Source: Beijerinckiaceae bacterium (lineage in GTDB: Bacteria > Pseudomonadota > Alphaproteobacteria > Rhizobiales > Beijerinckiaceae). Taken from it: DNA of 43,394 bases. The stretch lies in contig JAKONI010000220.1 of NCBI GenBank assembly GCA_022702015.1, positions 1-43,394 of the forward strand, given 5' to 3'. The notes beneath the pieces were generated by a model that did not search any database, was not told the DNA's origin, and saw only the letters and a list, made by a program, of their open reading frames with translations. Below, piece by piece: positions 17,254 to 24,770 of the stretch. The translations under genes were made by a program, and so were the position numbers. Each line of letters begins with the position of its first letter. Position 1 is the stretch's first letter.

Positions 17254-19311
17254 ATGACCGCTGTGCAGAAGCATGGGCCCTGGGCCCTCGTGGGGGCGCT
17301 CGGCGCCGCCGCCCTCGCCATCGTCGCGACCGAGCGCGGCGAGGCCGTGAACGCCCTCTGGATCGTGGTCGCGGCGGTCTGCGTCTACCTCATCGCGTAT
17401 CGATATTACTCGAAGTTCATCGCCGAGAAGGTGATGAAGCTCGACGGCAACCGCGCCACCCCGGCCCTGCGCCACAACGACGGCCTGGACTACGTTCCCA
17501 CCAACAAGAGCGTGCTGTTCGGCCACCACTTCGCGGCCATCGCGGGCGCCGGCCCGCTGGTCGGCCCGGTGCTGGCGGCGCAGATGGGCTACCTGCCCGG
17601 CATGCTCTGGATCCTGGCGGGCGTGGTGCTCGCTGGCGCGGTGCAAGACTTCGTGGTCCTGTTCGTCTCCATGCGCCGGGACGGGCGCTCGCTGGGCGAA
17701 CTGATCCGCGCCGAACTCGGGGCGGTGCCGGGCGTCATCGCGCTGGTGGGCACCTTCCTCATCATGATCATCCTGCTGGCGGTGCTGGCGCTGATCGTGG
17801 TCAAGGCGCTGGCCGAGAGCCCGTGGGGCACCTTCACGGTGATGTCGACGATCCCGATCGCCATCCTGATGGGCCTCTACACCCGCTACGTCCGCCCCGG
17901 TAAGATCGGCGAGGTGTCGATCCTCGGCTTCGTCCTGCTGATGGCGGCGATCTTCGGGGGCGGCCAGGTGGCCGCGAGCCCGGTCTGGGGCCCGGCCTTC
18001 ACCTTCACCGGCACGCAGCTGTGCTGGATGCTGATCGGCTACGGCTTCGTCGCCTCGGTGCTGCCGGTGTGGCTGCTGCTGGCCCCGCGCGACTACCTCT
18101 CGACCTTCCTCAAGATCGGCACCATCGTCGGGCTGGCGCTTGGCATCGCCGTCGTGGCGCCGCACCTTCAGATGCCGGCCATGACCAAGTTCGTGGACGG
18201 CACCGGCCCGGTCTGGGCGGGCAGCCTGTTCCCGTTCCTGTTCATCACCATCGCCTGCGGCTCGGTCTCGGGCTTCCACGCCCTGATCTCGTCGGGCACC
18301 ACGCCGAAGCTCATCGCCAACGAGCGCGATGCCCGCTTCGTCGGCTACGGCGCGATGCTGATGGAATCCTTCGTGGCGATCATGGCGCTGGTCTCGGCCT
18401 GCGTGATCGATCCCGGCGTGTACTTCACCATGAACTCCCCGGCCGCCCTCGTGGGCACGACGCCGGAGACCGCCGCCGCCGCCGTGACGAAGCTCGGCTT
18501 CTCCACGACCCCGGAGGTCATCACCCAGACCGCCGCCGACGTCGGCGAGCACACCATCATCTCCCGCGCCGGCGGCGCCCCGACGCTCGCCGTCGGCATG
18601 GCGCACATCATCTCCTCCGCCATCGGCGGCAAGGGGATGATGGCCTTCTGGTACCACTTCGCCATCCTGTTCGAGGCGCTGTTCATCCTCACGGCGGTGG
18701 ATGCGGGGACGCGGGCCTGCCGCTTCATGGTGCAGGACCTCGTGGGGCTCGTGGCCCCAAGCTTCAAGAAGACCGATGCCTGGGGCCCGAGCATCGTCGC
18801 CACGGCGATCTCGGTGGGGGCCTGGGGCTACTTCCTCTACCAGGGCGTGACCGACCCGCTGGGCGGCATCAACACCCTGTGGCCGCTCTTCGGCATCTCG
18901 AACCAGATGCTGGCGGCGGTGGCGCTGACCCTCTGCACCGTGGTGATCTTCAAGATGAAGCGCGAGAAATACGCCTTCGTCACCATCATCCCGACGGTGT
19001 GGCTATGCATCTGCACCCTCACGGCGGGCTACCAGAAGATCTTCTCGGCCGACCCGAAGATCGGCTTCCTGGCGCATGCCGACCGGTACGCGACCGCCGC
19101 CGCCGAGGGCAAGCTCCTCGCGCCGGCCAAGAACGCCGGGCAGATGAGCCAGATCATCCTCAACGACCGGATCGACGCGGTGCTGGCCAGCCTGTTCATC
19201 GCCCTCGTCGTGGCGATCGCGGTCTTCGGCGTCATGGCCTGCGCGAAGGCGCTGCGGGCCGACCGCTGGACGGCGCTGGAGACCGACCCGAAGATCGTCC
19301 CCGCGGAGTGA
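17254..19311 (+). CDS. cstA: Carbon starvation protein CstA family (peptide/pyruvate transporter-like)
   Basis: VPTNKSVLFGHHFAAIAGAGPLVGPVLAAQMGYLPGMLWILAGVVLAGAVQDFVVLFVSMRRDGRSLGE; many TM helices; followed by YbdD-like ORF. Confidence 0.96.
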   Translation: MTAVQKHGPWALVGALGAAALAIVATERGEAVNALWIVVAAVCVYLIAYRYYSKFIAEKVMKLDGNRATPALRHNDGLDYVPTNKSVLFGHHFAAIAGAGPLVGPVLAAQMGYLPGMLWILAGVVLAGAVQDFVVLFVSMRRDGRSLGELIRAELGAVPGVIALVGTFLIMIILLAVLALIVVKALAESPWGTFTVMSTIPIAILMGLYTRYVRPGKIGEVSILGFVLLMAAIFGGGQVAASPVWGPAFTFTGTQLCWMLIGYGFVASVLPVWLLLAPRDYLSTFLKIGTIVGLALGIAVVAPHLQMPAMTKFVDGTGPVWAGSLFPFLFITIACGSVSGFHALISSGTTPKLIANERDARFVGYGAMLMESFVAIMALVSACVIDPGVYFTMNSPAALVGTTPETAAAAVTKLGFSTTPEVITQTAADVGEHTIISRAGGAPTLAVGMAHIISSAIGGKGMMAFWYHFAILFEALFILTAVDAGTRACRFMVQDLVGLVAPSFKKTDAWGPSIVATAISVGAWGYFLYQGVTDPLGGINTLWPLFGISNQMLAAVALTLCTVVIFKMKREKYAFVTIIPTVWLCICTLTAGYQKIFSADPKIGFLAHADRYATAAAEGKLLAPAKNAGQMSQIILNDRIDAVLASLFIALVVAIAVFGVMACAKALRADRWTALETDPKIVPAE

Positions 19312-19315
19312 GCCG

Positions 19316-19537
19316 ATGGCCGCGACACAAGGGTTCCGGAGCCAGTTGCGGACGCTGACCAAATGCGTCTGCGACGGCGCCCGGCTGATGGTGGGGCAGG
19401 GGGATTACGGCGTCTATGCCGAGCATATCCGCCGCACCCACCCCGACCGGGAGCCGATGACCGAGACGGAGTTCTTCCGCAACCGGGAGAACGCCCGGTT
19501 CGGCGTGGGCAACACCTCGGGTTTCCGTTGCTGCTGA
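19316..19537 (+). CDS. YbdD/YjiX family small protein (DUF466)
   Basis: 73 aa: VGQGDYGVYAEHIRRTHPDREPMTETEFFRNRENARFGVGNTSGFRCC; 4 bp after cstA stop. Confidence 0.92.
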   Translation: MAATQGFRSQLRTLTKCVCDGARLMVGQGDYGVYAEHIRRTHPDREPMTETEFFRNRENARFGVGNTSGFRCC

Positions 19538-19595
19538 GGGCAAGCTTGACACTCAGGCCCCTCGCCACACCATCTGTGGTCCACGGGAGACCTGT

Positions 19596-20030
19596 ATGAG
19601 CATTTTCCAGGACGCCATCCTCCGCTTCGGCCGGACGATCATGTCCTATGCCGGTGACGCGCTGTTCCTGCAAGCGGCGGTCTCGGCGGCGGCCAACGTC
19701 ATCGTCGCGGACGGGGACGTGGCGGAGGAGGAGATCGAGGCGGCGATCCTCGGCATCCGCTCCAACCCGATCCTCGAGAAATCCTACGACACGCTGCGCG
19801 TCGAGCAGGAGTTGTACGAGGCCATCGCCCGCGCCAAGACCCGGGCGGGGCGGATCGAGAATCTCCGCGCCGCCTCGGCTATCGCCGACCGGCCCATCGA
19901 GCAGCGCCAGGACGTCTTCCTGATCGCCGCCGACGTGGCCGACCTCGGGGGTATCAGCGATGTGGAGCACACGGCGCTGGACGAGATCGCCAACGCGCTG
20001 GACGTGGTGAAGTCGGCCCTGCTGCGGTGA
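19596..20030 (+). CDS. TerB-like tellurite resistance family protein
   Basis: AAANVIVADGDVAEEEIEAAILGIRSNPILEKSYD...DVFLIAADVADLGGISDVEHTALDEIANAL. Confidence 0.8.
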   Translation: MSIFQDAILRFGRTIMSYAGDALFLQAAVSAAANVIVADGDVAEEEIEAAILGIRSNPILEKSYDTLRVEQELYEAIARAKTRAGRIENLRAASAIADRPIEQRQDVFLIAADVADLGGISDVEHTALDEIANALDVVKSALLR

Positions 20031-20163
20031 GGCCGGCGATGTAGTGTTTCCTGGCGGAAACAACTTGGTCCCCCCTGCGGCGTCGCGCGGATGTACCTGG
20101 AGGGCCGGGGCGCCCTAGATCGAATCCGCCACCCGGTTCCACCCCGGTGGGCCGGGAGATCGC

Positions 20164-23100
20164 ATGGGCCTCGTCCTCTACGCCCTCAAGTTCCGCATCA
20201 CGACCTACGTGCTCGCGGTGCTGATGATGCTCGGCGGCATCGGCGCCATCGTCGTCACGCCGAAGGATGTGCTGCCCGTCGTCGACATCCCCGTCGTCGT
20301 GGTGGTCTGGACCTATACCGGCCTGTCCACCCCGGAGATGGAACAGCGCATCACCACCTATGCCGAGTACGGCATTTCCAACAACGTCAACAATATCCGC
20401 CGCATGGAGTCGACCACGCTCCAGGGCACTGCGGTGCAGCGGATCTACTTCGATTCGAGCGTGAGCATCGATCTGGCCATCGCCCAGGTCGTCTCGTCCA
20501 CGAACTCCATCCGCGCGGTGATGCCCACCGGCACCCAGCCGCCGGTGATCGTGCGCTACTCGGCCTCCTCGGTGCCGGTGATCCAGCTCGCCCTGTCCTC
20601 GGCGCGGCAGAGCCTCAACGAGATCTACGATTACGCCCAGTACCGCATCCGCCAGACGCTGGCGCAGGTGCCGGGCTCGACGCTGCCCGCGCCGTTCGGT
20701 GGGGCGCCCCGGCAGATCATGGTCGACCTCGACCTCAACGCCCTCCAGGCGCTGGGCCTGACGCCGCTGGACGTCACCAACGCCATGACGGCGCAGAACC
20801 TCACCGTCCCCTCGGGCCTCTCGAAGATCGGCGAACTGCAATACCCGATCCAGCTCAACGCGACGCCGCCGTCCATCGAGACGCTCAACACCGCCCCGAT
20901 CCGGGTGGTGGCCGGGCAGCCGGTGCTGGTGCGCGACGTGGCCTATGTCCGCGACGGCGGCCCGCCGCAGATCAACGTCGTCCGCTCGGACGGCAGCCAG
21001 GCCGTGCTGATGCAGGTCATCAAGAACGGCAACGCCTCGACGCTGAGCGTGGTCAACAACGTCAAGGCGGCGATGCCGACGATCCACGCCGCCGCCCCCG
21101 AGGGCATGAACATCAAGCTGCTGTTCGACCAATCGGTGTTCGTGTCGAACGCCATCGAGGGCGTGCTGCACGAGGCGGCCATCGCCGCCGCCCTCACCGG
21201 GCTGGCGATCCTGCTGTTCCTCGGCTCGTGGCGCTCCACGGTGGTCGTGCTGATCTCGATCCCCCTCTGCGTGATGACCTCCCTGGCCGTGCTGGCCGCG
21301 CTCGGCGAGACCATCAACGTCATGACCCTGGGCGGGCTGGCGCTGGCGGTGGGCATCCTCGTGGACGACGCCACGGTGGCGATCGAGAACACCTACCGCC
21401 TGTTCGAGGAGGGGGAGGAGTTCCGGGAGAGCGTGGTCCACGGCGCCGCCGGGATCGCCAAGCCGGCCCTGATCTCGACGCTCTCGATCTGCGCCGCGTT
21501 CACCGCCGTCTTCGCCCTCACGGACACGCCGAAATACCTGTTCACCCCGCAGGCGCTCGCGGTCGTCTTCGCGATGCTGACCTCCTACCTCCTGTCACGG
21601 ACCCTGGTGCCCCTGCTGATCGACGTGATCGTCGCGCCGGAATACGCGGCCAAGCATGCCAAGGACCGGAAGGACCGGGATCAGGAGGCCCCCCGCCGGA
21701 CCCGCCTCGGCCGGGCCTTCGGGACGGTCTCGAAGCCGTTCCTGCGCTTCGCCGGATCCTTCCAACGGGGCTTCGAGGACCGGTTCACCCGCTTCCACCG
21801 GGGCTATGTCGGCCTGCTGCACGCCGCCCTGCGCCGCCGGCTCATCACGGCGGCGGTCACGGCCGCCGTCCTGGCGCTCGGGGGCACGCTGTTCCTGTTC
21901 ACCGGCCAGGACTACTTCCCGGACATCGAATCGAGCCAGCTGACGATGCATCTCCGGGCCCGCGCCGGCCTGCGCATCGAGACGACGCAGCAGGTCTTTG
22001 CGGACGTGGAGGACGTGGTGCGGGAGGTGATCCCCGAGGGCGAGATCGAGCAGATCCTCGACAACATCGGCCTGCCCTCGATCAACTACAACTTCGCCTT
22101 CTCGGACGGCTCCTTCGTCTCCTACAACGACGGGCAGATGCTCATCAGCCTGAAGGAGGGTCACGGCTCGGTCGCGGGCTACAAGAAGCGCCTGCGGGCC
22201 GAACTGATGCGGCGCTTCCCCGACCTCACGGTCTATTTCCAGCCGGCGGACATCATCACCCAGATCTTGAACTTCGGCGTCATCACGCCGATCGACGTGC
22301 AGGTCTCCGGGCGCAACAAGGAGAAGAACCTGGAGGTCGCCCAGACCATCGTCCGCCGCCTGCGCGAGACGAAGGGCCTCGTGGACGTACACCTGCAGCA
22401 GATCGTCAACGTTCCGCAATTCTATGTGGACGTCGATCGGCGCCTCGCCTCGGAGCTAGGGCTCACCGAGCAGTCGGTGGCGCAGAACATGAACATCTCC
22501 CTGTCGGGCAGCTATCAGGTCACGCCGAACTTCTGGCCGGACCCCAAGACGGGCATCCCCTACCAGCTCTGGGTGCAGACGCCGGAATACCGCAACAGCT
22601 CCCTCACCGACCTGCGCAACACGCCGCTCTTCGTGCGCGCCGCCGCCACCTCGGGGGCGGGGCCGGGGGTGCTCACCCTCCTGTCGAGCGTGGCGGACCT
22701 CCGGCGGGTGCCGACGCAGACGGTGATCAACCACGTCAACATCCAGCCGACCTACGACATCTTCGCCTCGGTGCAGGACCGCGACCTCGGCTCCGTCGCC
22801 CGGGAGATCGACAAGGTGGTGCAGGAGGAACAGAAGAACCTGAAGGCCCCGGACAAGATCACCGTGCGCGGGCAGATCGAGAGCATGCGCTCGGCCTTCC
22901 TGCGCCTCGGCATCGGGCTCGGCATCGCGCTGATCGCCGTCTACCTGCTGATGGCGGTGAACTACCAGAGTTGGGGCGACCCCTTCGTGGTCATCGCCGC
23001 CCTGCCCATCGCCTTCTGCGGCATCACCACCGGGCTGTTCATCACCGGCACCACATTCTCGATCCCCTCGATCTTCGGGGCGATCATGTCGGTCGGCATC

Positions 23101-23451
23101 GCCTCGGCGAACTCGATCCTGCTCGTCACCTTTGCCAAGGAGCACCGGGAGGCCACCGGGTGCAGCGCCGCGGAAGCCGCCATCGCGGCCGGCGAGACCC
23201 GGCTGCGACCGGTGCTGATGACCGCCTCGGCCATGTTCCTCGGCCTCATCCCCATGGCGCTCGGCACGGGGGAGGGCGGGGAGCAGAACGCGGCGCTGGC
23301 GCGGGCGGTGATGGGCGGCATCGCCTTCGCGACGCCGGCCACGCTGCTGCTGGTGCCCTTCCTCTACACGCTCCTGCGCGGCGGCCCGGCGCAGCCGGTG
23401 GAGGATTACCTGCCGCCGGAGGAGGCGAAGGCGCCTCAGGCGGCGGCCTGA
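20164..23451 (+). CDS. Efflux RND transporter permease subunit (AcrB/HAE1-like)
   Basis: 1095 aa with duplicated RND architecture; [40 protein letters not shown]; late TM block [28 protein letters not shown]. Confidence 0.95.
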   Translation: MGLVLYALKFRITTYVLAVLMMLGGIGAIVVTPKDVLPVVDIPVVVVVWTYTGLSTPEMEQRITTYAEYGISNNVNNIRRMESTTLQGTAVQRIYFDSSVSIDLAIAQVVSSTNSIRAVMPTGTQPPVIVRYSASSVPVIQLALSSARQSLNEIYDYAQYRIRQTLAQVPGSTLPAPFGGAPRQIMVDLDLNALQALGLTPLDVTNAMTAQNLTVPSGLSKIGELQYPIQLNATPPSIETLNTAPIRVVAGQPVLVRDVAYVRDGGPPQINVVRSDGSQAVLMQVIKNGNASTLSVVNNVKAAMPTIHAAAPEGMNIKLLFDQSVFVSNAIEGVLHEAAIAAALTGLAILLFLGSWRSTVVVLISIPLCVMTSLAVLAALGETINVMTLGGLALAVGILVDDATVAIENTYRLFEEGEEFRESVVHGAAGIAKPALISTLSICAAFTAVFALTDTPKYLFTPQALAVVFAMLTSYLLSRTLVPLLIDVIVAPEYAAKHAKDRKDRDQEAPRRTRLGRAFGTVSKPFLRFAGSFQRGFEDRFTRFHRGYVGLLHAALRRRLITAAVTAAVLALGGTLFLFTGQDYFPDIESSQLTMHLRARAGLRIETTQQVFADVEDVVREVIPEGEIEQILDNIGLPSINYNFAFSDGSFVSYNDGQMLISLKEGHGSVAGYKKRLRAELMRRFPDLTVYFQPADIITQILNFGVITPIDVQVSGRNKEKNLEVAQTIVRRLRETKGLVDVHLQQIVNVPQFYVDVDRRLASELGLTEQSVAQNMNISLSGSYQVTPNFWPDPKTGIPYQLWVQTPEYRNSSLTDLRNTPLFVRAAATSGAGPGVLTLLSSVADLRRVPTQTVINHVNIQPTYDIFASVQDRDLGSVAREIDKVVQEEQKNLKAPDKITVRGQIESMRSAFLRLGIGLGIALIAVYLLMAVNYQSWGDPFVVIAALPIAFCGITTGLFITGTTFSIPSIFGAIMSVGIASANSILLVTFAKEHREATGCSAAEAAIAAGETRLRPVLMTASAMFLGLIPMALGTGEGGEQNAALARAVMGGIAFATPATLLLVPFLYTLLRGGPAQPVEDYLPPEEAKAPQAAA

Positions 23452-23452
23452 G
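23435..23452. terminator. Symmetric palindrome at convergent stop codons (RND permease / MCP)
   Basis: CTCAGGC-ggcg-GCCTGAG; contains the TGA of the + gene (23449-23451) and the TGA of the - gene (23436-23438). Confidence 0.5.
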
Positions 23453-24647
23453 CCTCGGCGATCGCCGCCTCGAAGGCCTGGAAGGCGGCGGTTGCCTCGT
23501 CCCAGCGGCTGGCGGGAATATGGGTCAGCATCGCCTTGCACTGGGTGCGGGCCTGGGAGAGGGCGGCCTCCACGGCGGCGGGGAAGGCGGGGTGGGACGC
23601 GATCACGCCCTGGTCGGCCGCCACCGGCCGGGCGCCGATCAGCACCGACGCGAGGCGGCGGCGCCAGACCGCGCAATCGGCGGGCAGGCGGGCCAGCAGG
23701 AGGTCCTTCTCCTCGCCTTGCTGACGGCTGAGGAGGGTCTGGCTCAGATCCTCGATCCGGTCGATCCGGGCGATGGCGTCGCCGATCTCCTGCCCGGCCT
23801 TGCCAGCCCCGGCGGCGACCCGGCCGACGCTGTCGGCGATCTCGCTGGTGGCCTGGATCTGCTGATCGAGGAGGCCGGAGGTCGCGCGCATCTCGGCGGC
23901 GACGGAGGCGACCTTGCCGCTCTCGGTGGCGACGCGGCTGCTCGCCTGGGACATGGCGCTGGAGCCGGCCTTCACGGCCTCCCGGCTCTGGCTCACGGCC
24001 TCCCGCATCGCCGACATCTCGTCCCGTAGGTGCTTGATGCGCTGGTGAATCTCGTCCGTCGCCCGGGCGGTCTGGGCGGAGAGGGCCTTCACCTCGGCGG
24101 CCACCACGGCGAAGCCCCGCCCGGCCGCGCCGGCGCGGGCGGCCTCGATGGTCGCGTTGAGGGCGAGCAGGTTGGTCTGGCCCGAGATGGCCGCGATGGC
24201 CCCGGCCATCTCCTCGATCCGCGCGGCCGCCTGGGAGAACCCGTCCAGCCGGCGGCCGATCTCGTCGGTGCCACCCTCGATCCGGCGCATCCCGTCGGAG
24301 GCCCGGTGAAGGTCCTCGGCGCAGGCGCCGATGCCGCTGCTCGCCGCCTCGGCGCTGTCGGCCACCTCGCCGGACCGGCTCGCGATCTCGCGGGTGGTGG
24401 CGGCCAACTCCTCGGTGGCCGCCGCCATCAGGCGCGCCTGCTCGGCCATGCCCGTGGCATCGTGGGCCATCCAGCCCAGCGAAGTGCCGGCCTCGGAAGC
24501 CGCCGCCGAGAGGCGTCCGGGCAGGGCGATCGCCTCGCGGTCCACGGGCGCGGCAGGCGCCGGAACCACCGGGATTAGCTCCTCGACCGCGGGCGCCGAC
24601 GCGGCGACCTGGACGGGGGGGAACCTTTTCCGGGTGAGCGTGAACAT
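23436..24647 (-). CDS. Soluble methyl-accepting chemotaxis protein (MCP signalling domain; possible degenerate CZB-like C-terminus)
   Basis: [54 protein letters not shown] hairpin signature; no transmembrane segment visible. Confidence 0.92.
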   Translation of the reverse strand: MFTLTRKRFPPVQVAASAPAVEELIPVVPAPAAPVDREAIALPGRLSAAASEAGTSLGWMAHDATGMAEQARLMAAATEELAATTREIASRSGEVADSAEAASSGIGACAEDLHRASDGMRRIEGGTDEIGRRLDGFSQAAARIEEMAGAIAAISGQTNLLALNATIEAARAGAAGRGFAVVAAEVKALSAQTARATDEIHQRIKHLRDEMSAMREAVSQSREAVKAGSSAMSQASSRVATESGKVASVAAEMRATSGLLDQQIQATSEIADSVGRVAAGAGKAGQEIGDAIARIDRIEDLSQTLLSRQQGEEKDLLLARLPADCAVWRRRLASVLIGARPVAADQGVIASHPAFPAAVEAALSQARTQCKAMLTHIPASRWDEATAAFQAFEAAIAEAQAAA

Positions 24648-24650
24648 AGG

Positions 24651-24682
24651 GTATCCGGCAGTAGGAAAATTTCGCCGGATAC
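24651..24682. promoter_or_regulatory. Inverted repeat immediately upstream of the MCP start codon
   Basis: GTATCCGGC (24651-24659) ... GCCGGATAC (24674-24682), 14-nt spacer; ends 3 nt from the MCP ATG at 24647. Confidence 0.55.
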
Positions 24683-24735
24683 TATTGCAGATTGAATATG
24701 AAGGAGGCGTTCACGCTCGCTCGACGGGAGTGACC

Positions 24736-24761
24736 CCCCGCTCTCCTCGCGGAGAGCGGGG
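24736..24761 (-). terminator. Strong hairpin downstream of rne
   Basis: CCCCGCTCTCC-tcgc-GGAGAGCGGGG, 11-bp perfect stem, 10 bp after the rne stop; no clear U-tract. Confidence 0.6.
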
Positions 24762-24770
24762 AAGGGGCGA

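Noticed and set aside
20091-24029. 1312-aa + strand ORF
   Set aside because: Out-of-frame reading of the RND permease gene and antisense of the MCP; Arg/Pro/Gly-rich composition typical of high-GC shadow ORFs.
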